From Geobacteraceae bacterium (GTDB taxonomy: Bacteria > Desulfobacterota > Desulfuromonadia > Geobacterales > Pseudopelobacteraceae): 64,000 nucleotides of DNA. Positions within the stretch are counted from its first letter, which is position 1. Every line of letters starts with the position of its first letter. Shown here piece by piece: positions 1-8,634 of the stretch. A program made the translations under genes and the position numbers. The stretch lies in contig JAAXTM010000002.1 of NCBI GenBank assembly GCA_013336525.1, forward strand, positions 248,001-312,000, in the 5' to 3' direction. The notes beneath the pieces are model-generated. The model saw nothing but the letters and a program-made list of their open reading frames with translations, ran no database searches and was not told the DNA's origin.

Positions 1-197
1 TGAGAAGTACTAGTGTGGTTCTGATCGCATCATGTAAAAGCTGCAAGATCCAAATCCTGAATTTTGTGAAAGTTCTATTCATTTCAATCATTATTCGCGA
101 TCTTTAGACTGCATCCACCATAGTGTAATCCTGACCTCTTTAAGAGTTGGCACGATATGCCCTCCAAAGTTTGTCCAGCTTAACGGAAAACGTCACT

Positions 198-1253
198 TCA
201 ATCTACCCGTTGGCGGTATGCATTCAGGAACCTGGCATCTTCAGCATATGTAACGGGATAGATAAACGGTACCGGTTTGGGCTCTATGCCGTTTCCGACA
301 TTGCTGAAGGTAAACAGACATGAGTTTGAAAGTGCTTTAGCTCCATCTTTACGGCTAAATCGCTCTATATCGGATTGCACGGTAATGGTTGTTCTCCCCG
401 TGTAAACCACCCGAGCAGTGAATTTTAACTGGTCGCCCAAGAGTACCGGCTGGTTGAAGTTAATGCGATTCACCTGACATGGCACCACCCGGTCCGGGGC
501 AACTATTTCAGCAGAGAGCGCAGCCAGTTCGTAGGCCTTTCTTATGAGGTGGCCGCCAAACACCGTCTTTGGAACATTTTCCTGCTCTGGATATGCCCTG
601 ACAGTAGATTCCAGAACAAGTTCGCTGGCGCGTATCCCTTTAAATTCTGCCGACTCTTGTTCCTTGTGTAGTTTTTTGAGAAAGAGGTATTCATCAAGCG
701 ACGGCATCTCCTCGGCCTTTGCCAGACTATCCCGGTATTCCTGGCGACGCTGTTCGGCCTTGCTATGTCGCTTTTCCTCCAGTTTTTGCTTATAGTGCAA
801 TGGAGGTAATGTCAGACTTTTCCCCTCACCACTGTCTGAAGAGCGTGCCACCATAGTGAAATAACAACTGGCCACATGATGTGAACCGACTCCAAGACAC
901 TCAATCCTGATCCCCACCTCCATCGATGACTTGCCCACATGGTTGATCTGCGCTGAAAATACCAGGTCATGATCGGTATCGGCCAGGCTTCTTACGACAA
1001 TACTGTCGATGGCAGCTGTGACCACCCTGGCGTCAGGGTAGAATCGGTTTACGTATGCCAGTGCCGTATTCTCGGCAACTTTGTCGAGGGTCTCTAGCAA
1101 CTTGCCAAATCGTATGTTGCCGACAATCTGACAGTCTCTGGCCAGAAAGCGCCTGGCAAGCGCATGATCCGTTGAAAACGGCAGGACGAACAGATACCTG
1201 GTATCATGAGGGGTTATTTGCTCAATATCCTTTTGAGGCGTAGTTTTTGTCAT
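198..1253 (-). CDS. Acyl-CoA thioesterase with two hotdog domains
   Basis: A 351-residue protein that should hydrolyse acyl-CoA to free fatty acid and CoA in the cytoplasm. Two hotdog repeats are visible: one around residues 40-150 (NIRFGKLLETLD, then a strand-rich stretch ending in SCYFTMVA) and a second around 215-330 (KTVFGGHLIRKAYELAALSA, ending SCLFTFSNVG). This tandem layout and length match the BFIT/BACH-type acyl-CoA hydrolases. A charged helical linker (about 155-205) separates the two halves. The start is supported by GAGGAG five bases before the ATG. It stands alone, divergent from the sigma-54 activator gene. The substrate chain length cannot be told from the sequence. Confidence 0.8.
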   Translation of the reverse strand: MTKTTPQKDIEQITPHDTRYLFVLPFSTDHALARRFLARDCQIVGNIRFGKLLETLDKVAENTALAYVNRFYPDARVVTAAIDSIVVRSLADTDHDLVFSAQINHVGKSSMEVGIRIECLGVGSHHVASCYFTMVARSSDSGEGKSLTLPPLHYKQKLEEKRHSKAEQRRQEYRDSLAKAEEMPSLDEYLFLKKLHKEQESAEFKGIRASELVLESTVRAYPEQENVPKTVFGGHLIRKAYELAALSAEIVAPDRVVPCQVNRINFNQPVLLGDQLKFTARVVYTGRTTITVQSDIERFSRKDGAKALSNSCLFTFSNVGNGIEPKPVPFIYPVTYAEDARFLNAYRQRVD

Positions 1254-1361
1254 AATGACTCCTCTTCTATACCTGTGTGAGTCTCAATTTTGCTCGGCAA
1301 CTATCTGGCCAGCCTCTTTTCCCGCCACTATATTTCCCAGATCCAATTTACTATTACCCGC

Positions 1362-1382
1362 GTTATAGTATGTCGCTATAAC
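1362..1382. promoter_or_regulatory. Palindromic operator candidate
   Basis: Perfect 7-bp inverted repeat GTTATAG-N7-CTATAAC in the gap between the divergent thioesterase gene and the hydrogenase-like activator gene. Its size and placement, about 100 bases before the activator start, suit a dimeric regulator or an upstream activator sequence. Which protein binds it is not known. Confidence 0.4.
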
Positions 1383-1411
1383 ACCAACAATCAAGAATAA
1401 AGCTGGCAAAA

Positions 1412-1450
1412 AGTGTGACATTTATTGCACATATATTTTTTTAGTGTATA
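1412..1450 (+). promoter_or_regulatory. Shared motif pair upstream of the activator gene
   Basis: AGTGTGACA (1412-1420) and TAGTGTATA (1442-1450) lie in the 5' region of the sigma-54 activator gene. Both recur in the gap before the RHH gene: TAGTGTATA at 3811-3819, and the complement TGTCACACT at 3845-3853. Two 9-mers shared by two neighbouring AT-rich promoters suggest a common regulator, possibly autoregulation by the activator. Confidence 0.4.
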
Positions 1451-1484
1451 GTTGAGTAACTAAATACTTTAAAAGCCGAGACTT

Positions 1485-3752
1485 ATGGAACCTATTGTCA
1501 CATATAAAGAACGTTGCCGACGCTGTTATTCCTGTGTCCGCAGCTGTCCAGTCAAAGCCATTAAGGTTGATGATGGCTTTGCACAGATCATGTATGACCG
1601 CTGCATCGGTTGTGGAAACTGCCTAAGTTGTCCACAAAACGCCAAGGTAGTGGTTGATCGCATGGTCAAAACTCAGGAAATGCTGGCGTCCGGCGCACCT
1701 GTTGTTGCGGTGCTAGGCTGCTCGTTTCCAGCTTTTTTTAACACCCTCCAACCAGGCCAACTGGTCGCCGCCTTAAAAAGCCTCGGTTTCTGCGAAGTCC
1801 ATGAAGGTGCTTATGGTGCCCGCATGATTGCCGACAGCTATCGCTCGGCCCTGCACTCCGCCGACCGCCCCCTGATTTCTTCACACTGCTCGGCGGTGGT
1901 GGATTTAATTGAGCGCCATTACCCGTCATTAGTCCCGAACATCATGCCTGTTGTCTCACCAATGATTGCCATGGGACGCTTCATTAAAAGCGTTCTTGGT
2001 GAAGAAACCATGGTCGTCTATGTCAGCACCTGTATTGCGGCAAAATTCGAGATTCAGGGCGAAGCTTCCAACGCAATCGATGTCGTACTGACCTATCAGG
2101 AACTAGACAAACTTCTCAGAAACAGGGGAATATCTCCGGCCAGCCTGACCGAGATGCCGTTTGATGGCGTTGATCCCGGTGCTGGACGTCTTTTCACGCT
2201 TACAGGCGGCCCGCTAAAAGTTTTTGATATCCAGACAGATTTCCAGGACAATGAAACTATCTGCACTGAAGGTGAGACGCACACTATTGGCATAATCCGC
2301 GACCTGGCCGCCGGCAGGATCGCGCCGAAGTTCGTTGACCTTCGTTTCTGCGACGGAGGCTGCGTAGACGGCCCAGCACGGGACAAGGAACTTAATCATT
2401 TTTTTAAACGTAAACTTATTGTATGCCACAACAGCGCCAAGCCACCCTACGACACAGCGCCTCATTATCTTTCTGCCGCGCTGATGCCTGATCTTTCACG
2501 CTCTTACTCAAACAAGCTCCTCAAACTGCCAACTCCAGGCAAGGACGACATAAAGAAGATCCTGCATTCTACAAACAAATTTACACAAGGCGACGAGCTC
2601 AATTGCCATGCCTGCGGGTATAACACCTGCAGGGAGCATGCGGTTGCCGTTTTTCAGGGTCTTGCCGACATTCAAATGTGCCTTCCCCATAACATGCAGT
2701 TGATTGAGGAGGAACGCGGCCACCTCATGCAAAAAGTTGAGCTGGTTCAGCGAGAACTTGACCGCCAGGCTGGTGATGACACGATTGTAGGCAGCGACAC
2801 CGGCATCAGAGAGGTGATGGAACTGATCCGGCAGGTGGCCCCGACTCCGACTACGGTGCTGATCAGCGGTGAAACAGGCACCGGCAAGGAGCTTACCGCC
2901 CGTGCCATCCACCGTCAAAGCCAGCGCAATGACAAGCCGCTCATGACTGTTAACTGCACAACACTTACTGACTCTCTACTTGAGAGTGAGTTGTTTGGCC
3001 ACAAAAAGGGATCTTTTACAGGTGCTATTGCCGACAAAAAGGGGCTGTTCGAAGCGGCTAACGGCGGCACCATCTTCCTGGACGAGATCGGAGACATAAC
3101 CCCCAAACTTCAGGCCGAGCTGTTGAGAATTCTGGACCTGGGAGAGGTGCGTCCTGTCGGCAGCGTGGCCGCTAAAAAAGTGGATGTACGCTTGATCGCA
3201 GCCACCAACAAAGATCTTGAACTGGGTGTGCGTGAGGGGTGGTTTCGTGAGGATCTGTTTTATCGCCTCAATGTTTTCTGTATAGAGCTTCCTCCTTTGC
3301 GAAGGCGCGCTGAATCAGTGCCGGAGCTAGCCAGACACTTCCTGGACAAGGCCAGAAAAAAGCTTAATAAGGCCATTGACGGCATCGAAGACCGGGCGAT
3401 CAAGGCCATGCAGCACTATCCATGGCCGGGAAATATCCGTGAGATGCAAAATGTTATCGAACGCTGTGCTGTACTGGCCAAGGAAGGCGTAATCCGCCTC
3501 GAAAATCTTCCTACCGTTTTTACCGACACATACGAATCATCCCCTGACGTTGATGTCAACCGTCGCCGGGTTTCATTCAAAGCGGAGCGCGAGCTGCAGG
3601 TTGTACGCACCGAAAAAAACATTATTGCTCGCTACCTTGAAGAGACCAACGGGAACGTTGCCAAGGCCGCCCGCCTGGCGAATATAACCCGTCGGACCTT
3701 TTATCGTCTGCTTGAAAAGCATGGCATCGAAGTTGTGCGTCAGCCAAAATAA
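1485..3752 (+). CDS. Sigma-54 activator with [FeFe]-hydrogenase-like sensor domain
   Basis: A 755-residue one-component regulator. Residues ~8-56 form a ferredoxin domain with two cysteine clusters (CRRCYSCVRSCP and CIGCGNCLSCP; the second is one residue shorter than usual). Residues ~90-350 resemble the large subunit of [FeFe] hydrogenase and keep the four H-cluster cysteines: SHCSA (~134), STCIAAKFE (~183) and FCDGGC (~288, ~292). A further Fe-S motif, CHACGYNTC, starts at ~374. An AAA+ sigma-54 activator domain follows: Walker A GETGTGKE (~462), GSFTGA in place of GAFTGA (~509) and Walker B FLDEIGD (~533). A Fis-type helix-turn-helix ends the protein (NVAKAARLANITRRTFYRLL). By analogy with sensory [FeFe]-hydrogenase proteins it probably senses H2 or redox state and drives sigma-54 promoters. 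The nearest such promoter is just downstream, before the RHH gene. Confidence 0.85.
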   Translation: MEPIVTYKERCRRCYSCVRSCPVKAIKVDDGFAQIMYDRCIGCGNCLSCPQNAKVVVDRMVKTQEMLASGAPVVAVLGCSFPAFFNTLQPGQLVAALKSLGFCEVHEGAYGARMIADSYRSALHSADRPLISSHCSAVVDLIERHYPSLVPNIMPVVSPMIAMGRFIKSVLGEETMVVYVSTCIAAKFEIQGEASNAIDVVLTYQELDKLLRNRGISPASLTEMPFDGVDPGAGRLFTLTGGPLKVFDIQTDFQDNETICTEGETHTIGIIRDLAAGRIAPKFVDLRFCDGGCVDGPARDKELNHFFKRKLIVCHNSAKPPYDTAPHYLSAALMPDLSRSYSNKLLKLPTPGKDDIKKILHSTNKFTQGDELNCHACGYNTCREHAVAVFQGLADIQMCLPHNMQLIEEERGHLMQKVELVQRELDRQAGDDTIVGSDTGIREVMELIRQVAPTPTTVLISGETGTGKELTARAIHRQSQRNDKPLMTVNCTTLTDSLLESELFGHKKGSFTGAIADKKGLFEAANGGTIFLDEIGDITPKLQAELLRILDLGEVRPVGSVAAKKVDVRLIAATNKDLELGVREGWFREDLFYRLNVFCIELPPLRRRAESVPELARHFLDKARKKLNKAIDGIEDRAIKAMQHYPWPGNIREMQNVIERCAVLAKEGVIRLENLPTVFTDTYESSPDVDVNRRRVSFKAERELQVVRTEKNIIARYLEETNGNVAKAARLANITRRTFYRLLEKHGIEVVRQPK

Positions 3753-3810
3753 ATTACCTTCTGACGGTTCAAGTCATCACATAGTCACGAACCCACAACT
3801 TGTTTCATAA

Positions 3811-3854
3811 TAGTGTATACTTTTAGCCACCAATGTGCCGTTTTTGTCACACTA
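3811..3854 (+). promoter_or_regulatory. Candidate upstream activator sequence before the RHH gene
   Basis: TAGTGT (3811-3816) and ACACTA (3849-3854) form a spaced inverted repeat about 90-125 bases upstream of the -24/-12 promoter, the usual place for an enhancer bound by a sigma-54 activator. The same words, TAGTGTATA and AGTGTGACA, occur before the activator gene itself. Confidence 0.4.
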
Positions 3855-3935
3855 TTTACCTATACAACTAATAAACAATTCAATATCTTGCAATAACTAT
3901 TCGTATTTGTTCATATTATTTTATATTTCATGATT

Positions 3936-3951
3936 TGGCATGGTATTAGCT
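3936..3951 (+). promoter_or_regulatory. Sigma-54 (-24/-12) promoter of the RHH gene
   Basis: TGGCATGGTATTAGCT matches the consensus TGGCACG-N4-TTGCW, with GG and GC separated by exactly 10 bases and two mismatches elsewhere. It lies 68 bases before the RHH start codon and directly downstream of a sigma-54 activator gene, which strengthens the call. Confidence 0.6.
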
Positions 3952-4018
3952 AATGTATACAACATATTTGCTCACACGAACTCGAAGCAAACCATAAAAA
4001 AACAGGAGGAATATTACA

Positions 4019-4204
4019 ATGGGAAGAATGGGAGAAAATCCACGGTACAATGTCATTTCAATGAGAGTAAGTGATCAGGAAAGAGATCACCTGGAAAACC
4101 TTATGAAAACCAGCCACAAGAGCGTGTCTGATATTATGCGTGAGGCTATGGAGTATTTTTCTGCCCACTATGAGCAGAACGAACTGAGCAGGAAAGCTGC
4201 ATAA
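4019..4204 (+). CDS. Small ribbon-helix-helix DNA-binding protein
   Basis: A 61-residue protein with the pattern of a CopG/Arc-like fold: a short strand (YNVISMRVS) followed by two helices (DQERDHLENLMKTSH and SVSDIMREAMEYFSAHY). It starts after AGGAGG eight bases upstream, an almost ideal ribosome site. It is probably a dimeric transcription factor whose targets cannot be told from the sequence. No toxin gene lies beside it, so an antitoxin role is unlikely. It is likely transcribed from the -24/-12 promoter under control of the hydrogenase-like activator just upstream. Confidence 0.7.
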   Translation: MGRMGENPRYNVISMRVSDQERDHLENLMKTSHKSVSDIMREAMEYFSAHYEQNELSRKAA

Positions 4205-4252
4205 CTTTGTCTTGCAACTTACCCTGATAGGGGGGTGAGAGCAAAAGATTCT

Positions 4253-4296
4253 AAACAAAACAAGGCGAGGAAATTAATCCTCGCCTTGTTTTGTTT
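4253..4296. terminator. Bidirectional intrinsic terminator
   Basis: Perfect 19-bp inverted repeat (AAACAAAACAAGGCGAGGA, loop AATTAA, then the complement). A GC-rich core is flanked by A-rich and T-rich arms, so it works in both directions. It separates the convergent RHH and rng genes. Confidence 0.9.
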
Positions 4297-4313
4297 GAGT
4301 ACATTTACTGCGG

Positions 4314-5840
4314 TCAGTTTATCAATATTTCAAACTGTTCCTGATGAAAACCGGGCTTGGCACGCACGGTGATCCTTTTCTTAAATTTCTTTTCCAGCTC
4401 TTCAAGCCCCCGCCGTTCTTCATCATAGAGAAGATCTGCTACCTGCGGGTTAACTGTTACAGTAACTTTCGTGCCGCGAATATCAAGCATTTCACGTCGT
4501 AGTTCGCGAAAGATTTCATGGCAGACAGTGATTTTTGACTTGATGTAGCCACGCCCCTCACAATAGCTGCATGGTTCGCACATCATGCGGCTGATATTTT
4601 CACGCACCCTCTTTCTTGTCATCTCGACCAGTCCAAGCTCGGATATTTTCAGAATATTGGTCTTGGACTTATCGGCTTTCAGGGCTTCTTCCAGTGCCCC
4701 GTAAACCTTTTCACGATTGACCTCTTTTTCCATATCGATAAAGTCGATGATTATGATTCCGCCAATATTACGCAGGCGTAACTGGTACGCGATCTCCTTG
4801 ACCGCTTCCAGATTGGTTTTCAGGATCGTGTCTTCAAGGTTGTGTTTGCCCACAAAACGGCCGGTATTGACATCAACAGCGCTCAAGGCCTCAGTCTGCT
4901 CAATGATAATATAACCGCCCGATTTGAGCCAGACCTTTCGCCCCAGCGCACGACTGATCTCGACTTCAAGGCCGTAATGGTCGAAGATCGGCTCTTCTTC
5001 ATCATACAACTCTATTGAATATTTCATCTTTGACGCAAAGGTCGATATAAAATGTACAATACGGTCATAGTCGACCTTTGAATCCACAATAATTTTATCA
5101 ACCTGCTCGGTAACAATGTCCCGAATAACCTTTTGGACCACATCCAGATCTGAATGCAGTAACGACGGAACTGCACCCTTTGCCTGACGGCTGGAAATCT
5201 CATCCCATAACGTGGTCAGATACTGCATATCGGCAATCAGATCTTCTTCGCTTTTTCCTTCCGAAACGGTCCTGACAATATATCCTGAACCCGGTTTTTT
5301 GAGGCGCTCGACTATTTCACGCAGCCGCTCACGTTCTTCTTCGTCTTCTATCCTCCGTGATATTCCGATATGATCAACTGTCGGCATATAGACCAGATGC
5401 CTTCCTGGCAGGGAGATATGAGATGTTATACGAGCGCCCTTGGTGCCGAGCGGCTCCTTGGATATCTGCACCAAAAGCTCCTGTCCTTCCTGCAGTAGGT
5501 CCTCAATCGGGTGGAGAGGACGAAACTCGGCACGATCATGGCTATCCTGCTCTTCAGTCGGCTCATCGTCCTTTTTGCTACCGGCATAAAGTAGCGACTC
5601 GTACTCTTCAATAGCATCGAACACATCAGCTACATACAGGAAAGCGGCCTTCTCCAGACCGATATCCACAAAAGCTGCCTGCATTCCAGGCAGCACGCGG
5701 ATGACACGGCCTTTGTAAATATTGCCCACAATTCCCTTTTCACGGCTACGTTCGATATAAAGCTCGGCAATAGTGCCGTTCTCAATCAGCGCGATGCGGG
5801 TTTCGTGGGAAGCGGCATTAATAACTAATTCGGCTCCCAT
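4314..5840 (-). CDS. rng: Ribonuclease G (Rne/Rng family)
   Basis: A 508-residue single-strand endoribonuclease that should act in rRNA maturation and mRNA turnover. The S1 RNA-binding domain is at ~35-125 (GNIYKGRVIRVLPGMQAAFVDIGLEKAAFLYV). The catalytic core holds the metal-site regions VDVNTGRFVG and IIIIDFIDM (~305-350), then MTRKRVRENISRMM, and the zinc-link cysteines in CEPCSYCEGRGYI (~415). It lacks the long C-terminal scaffold of RNase E, so RNase G is the better name. A GGAGAG site precedes the ATG. It lies 83 bases downstream of the radical-SAM fusion gene on the same strand; such genes commonly neighbour Rne/Rng. Confidence 0.92.
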   Translation of the reverse strand: MGAELVINAASHETRIALIENGTIAELYIERSREKGIVGNIYKGRVIRVLPGMQAAFVDIGLEKAAFLYVADVFDAIEEYESLLYAGSKKDDEPTEEQDSHDRAEFRPLHPIEDLLQEGQELLVQISKEPLGTKGARITSHISLPGRHLVYMPTVDHIGISRRIEDEEERERLREIVERLKKPGSGYIVRTVSEGKSEEDLIADMQYLTTLWDEISSRQAKGAVPSLLHSDLDVVQKVIRDIVTEQVDKIIVDSKVDYDRIVHFISTFASKMKYSIELYDEEEPIFDHYGLEVEISRALGRKVWLKSGGYIIIEQTEALSAVDVNTGRFVGKHNLEDTILKTNLEAVKEIAYQLRLRNIGGIIIIDFIDMEKEVNREKVYGALEEALKADKSKTNILKISELGLVEMTRKRVRENISRMMCEPCSYCEGRGYIKSKITVCHEIFRELRREMLDIRGTKVTVTVNPQVADLLYDEERRGLEELEKKFKKRITVRAKPGFHQEQFEILIN

Positions 5841-5923
5841 GGTGGTTCTCTCCGTTACTCAAAATATATGAAATAGAAATTGTGCGTAATTTATTAAAGG
5901 AAGCGAGAAGCCGCCCTGTCTTT

Positions 5924-8398
5924 TCAGGGTGCAGAGAAAATAACTTCCAGCTTTTCAACCCGGATATCATCACCCTGAAGCGTCTCGTCAGTTGTTATGG
6001 CCCGGGCGAACTCAACCGGCTTGCCTCTTTTTGCAACCAATTCAAGCGCCTGACCGTCTGTGGTGAGCGAAACTGTTTCTCCCCTCAGATCTACCGCCTT
6101 GGTCTGCCCTTTTTTTGTCCGCTGGATAACAAAAGTGTCCTGTGCCAAAAACTGCACACTTTGTTTCAGCAATTCATTCGGGTCAGCATTGGCAACAGTT
6201 ATCCGATAGCGGGTTGCCTCTATCAAGGTAGAGAGGGATGGCAATTTGGCATCAACCTCATCAGATTCCAAAATCCGCAACCCTTCCGGCAATACCGCAT
6301 TAAGACGCTCCTGCACTTCCAGAGCCGTCATACCGGCAGCAACAAACATATCCATATACTCTGCAACTGATTCGACCCCCACGGAGGTAGCTGTTCCGAA
6401 CGAAAAGCGGGGATGCGGGTGAAACCCGAGCGAGAAAAGGATCGGCACACCTCCCTTGCTGACCGCACGGGTAAAGACAGTAATCAACTCAAGGTGGCTC
6501 AAATAACGCATAACTCCGTTTTTTGAAAACCTGAGGCGCATCCTGGCAGCAGCCGGTTCATCAGACTGCATGTTTGGTCGCGGTGGAAGAGATGCATGAG
6601 GAGAAACCCGGTTCGTCACAACAGTGAAATCACAAACACCACAGTTGCTGCAGTTGCCATCGCGGCAATCTTTTGTCGCAGCTTCCGCAAGGGCCAGCTC
6701 ACGCTCAGACAACAAGAACTCACGCGTAACGCCGCAGTCCAGGTGATCCCACGGCAATATTTCATCCAGCTCACGGCGGCGCAGGTACCATTCCGGCTCA
6801 ACAGCGCAATCAGCAAAAGCCTTCAGCCAGCGCTCCAGTGAAAAATGTTCGCGCCAGCCGTCAAAGCGACAGCCTAATTCAACAGCACGGATCAGAACCG
6901 GTGCCAGACGGCGGTCTCCGCGAGCAAAGACGCCTTCCATGAATGAAAGCGGCGCATCCTGCCATTTGAATTTGAGCTTGCGCTTTTTGAGATCGCAGTG
7001 GAGCTGATACTGGAGGTCCGTTGTTTCCTGAGTGGAGATCTGTGGTTCCCATTGAAACGGTGTATGCGCCTTGGGAACGAAGGTACTGACAGCAACATTG
7101 ACATCACCGGACACGCCGCTCCCTTTGGCCTGATCCTTGACCTGACGCGCAAGCGTCGCAATCTGGGCAACATCATCAGCTGTTTCACCCGGCAAACCGA
7201 TCATGAAGTAGAGCTTGATCAAGCGCCAGCCGGCCTGGTAGATTGCGGCAGCTCCGGCTATCAGATCACCTTCTGTGATGCCTTTGTTTATGACCCGACG
7301 CATCCGGTCGCTACCAGCTTCCGGCGCCAGAGTGAAACCGGTCTTGCGTACTTTTTTAATCTCATCTATCAGCTCGTCAGACAAACTTCCAACCCTCAAG
7401 GATGGTAGCGATACAGCAACACGATCCTCAGCATAACGAGCCATTAGTTCTGTAACCAATGGAGTGACACATGAGTAGTCGCCGGTCGAAAGCGACAGCA
7501 GCGATATTTCGTCATAGCCGGTGGCTTTGAGTGATTTTTCTACAAGGTTCAGGATCGTCTCGGGGGAACGTTCTCGAAGCGGCCGATAAACATAACCGGC
7601 CTGACAGAAACGGCAGCCGCGAGTGCAGCCACGGGCGATTTCCACCGCCACACGGTCATGAATAGTCTTCATAAACGGAACGACAGGAGAATCTGGATAT
7701 TGGGCTGCGTCAAGATCAGACAGGAAACGACGGCGTACGGAAACATAGCCCGGCTTGAGCGGTATGACCTCGGTTATGGTGCCATCGGCTGCATACTGCG
7801 GCTCGAATAAAGCCGGAATATAAACCCCCGCTATGGTAGAGAGGCGCTCAAGCAGACGGGATTTATTCTCACCCGACTTTTTCGCTTCACGTACGGCCAG
7901 GGCAATTTCCAAAACAGCTTCTTCACCGTCCCCCAGAAGCACGACATCAAAGAAAGGGGCCAACGGCTCAGGATTATAGGCACAGGGTCCGCCGGCAATG
8001 ATTAGCGGATAAGGCTCTCCCCGATCACTAGCGAGGAGAGGAATCGCACTTAAACGGAGCATATTCAGTATGTTGGTATAGGAGAGTTCATACTGCAGGG
8101 TGAAACCGATAATGTCGCAATCGGCCAGAGGGGTGGCCGTTTCAAGGGTTGTCAGCGGGACATTGGCAGCCAGCATCTGTGATTCCATGTCCGGCCAGGG
8201 GGCACAAACACGCTCCGCAGCTATCCCCTCAACCTCATTCAGAATGTGATACAGTATCTTTAACCCCAGATGACTCATGCCGACTTCATAAACATCAGGA
8301 AACGCAAGGGCAAAGCGCAGATCGGCATCATCCTTCCGGATGGATCCCATTTCGCCCCCCATATAGCGGGCAGGTTTTTCAACAGCGAGAAGATTCAT
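5924..8398 (-). CDS. B12-binding/radical SAM protein fused to a DUF2344 domain
   Basis: An 824-residue protein of the TIGR03960 type. The N-terminal part (~1-200) resembles a B12-binding fold (FALAFPDVYEVGMSHLGLKILYHILN). The radical SAM domain carries the [4Fe-4S]/SAM motif CTRGCRFCQAGY at ~257 and LAPEAGSDRMRRVINKGI further on. A Cys-rich segment (CRDGNCSNCGVCDF, ~590) precedes a C-terminal DUF2344/TIGR03936 domain (~625-824: MRLRFSKNGVMRYLSHLEL). The substrate is unknown; the recurring link with rng suggests RNA-related or tRNA modification chemistry, which is an inference. No strong ribosome site is visible before the ATG. Confidence 0.85.
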   Translation of the reverse strand: MNLLAVEKPARYMGGEMGSIRKDDADLRFALAFPDVYEVGMSHLGLKILYHILNEVEGIAAERVCAPWPDMESQMLAANVPLTTLETATPLADCDIIGFTLQYELSYTNILNMLRLSAIPLLASDRGEPYPLIIAGGPCAYNPEPLAPFFDVVLLGDGEEAVLEIALAVREAKKSGENKSRLLERLSTIAGVYIPALFEPQYAADGTITEVIPLKPGYVSVRRRFLSDLDAAQYPDSPVVPFMKTIHDRVAVEIARGCTRGCRFCQAGYVYRPLRERSPETILNLVEKSLKATGYDEISLLSLSTGDYSCVTPLVTELMARYAEDRVAVSLPSLRVGSLSDELIDEIKKVRKTGFTLAPEAGSDRMRRVINKGITEGDLIAGAAAIYQAGWRLIKLYFMIGLPGETADDVAQIATLARQVKDQAKGSGVSGDVNVAVSTFVPKAHTPFQWEPQISTQETTDLQYQLHCDLKKRKLKFKWQDAPLSFMEGVFARGDRRLAPVLIRAVELGCRFDGWREHFSLERWLKAFADCAVEPEWYLRRRELDEILPWDHLDCGVTREFLLSERELALAEAATKDCRDGNCSNCGVCDFTVVTNRVSPHASLPPRPNMQSDEPAAARMRLRFSKNGVMRYLSHLELITVFTRAVSKGGVPILFSLGFHPHPRFSFGTATSVGVESVAEYMDMFVAAGMTALEVQERLNAVLPEGLRILESDEVDAKLPSLSTLIEATRYRITVANADPNELLKQSVQFLAQDTFVIQRTKKGQTKAVDLRGETVSLTTDGQALELVAKRGKPVEFARAITTDETLQGDDIRVEKLEVIFSAP

Positions 8399-8529
8399 TA
8401 GTATAATTCAGTTCTTGTGCAAGATTTAGACGGTCTGGAAATATAGCAAATAGGGCAGATCTATGCAAGGAAATAGCTGTTTTTATGACTTTTTGACCGG
8501 AATCAGTGCCCACACTTGCGCTTTCACAC

Positions 8530-8553
8530 GATGGTAGTTATTATCCTACCATC
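8530..8553. repeat. Inverted repeat between divergent genes
   Basis: GATGGTAG-N8-CTACCATC, a perfect 8-bp inverted repeat 82 bases before rsmB, in the 236-base gap between the divergent radical-SAM gene and rsmB. There is no T-run, so it is more likely an operator or leader hairpin than a terminator. Confidence 0.35.
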
Positions 8554-8634
8554 CGTCTTGACTGACACACTGAACGGTACACAAGAAAACCATGAAAACA
8601 CGTAAAACTTTATTCCTGAAGGCTCTGAGGACAC

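Noticed and set aside
154-172. TGGCACGATATGCC as a sigma-54 promoter
   Set aside because: GG and GC are only eight bases apart instead of ten, and no gene follows on the plus strand.
1-197. Gene fragment at the left edge
   Set aside because: No open frame with a ribosome site or motif is visible in these bases; it may be a promoter or downstream region of a gene outside.
4019-4204. Antitoxin of a toxin-antitoxin pair
   Set aside because: No toxin-sized gene adjoins the RHH gene; the next gene is rng on the other strand beyond a strong terminator.
5882-6370. 162-codon frame antisense to the radical-SAM gene
   Set aside because: Lies wholly opposite a conserved domain and has no ribosome site or recognisable motif.
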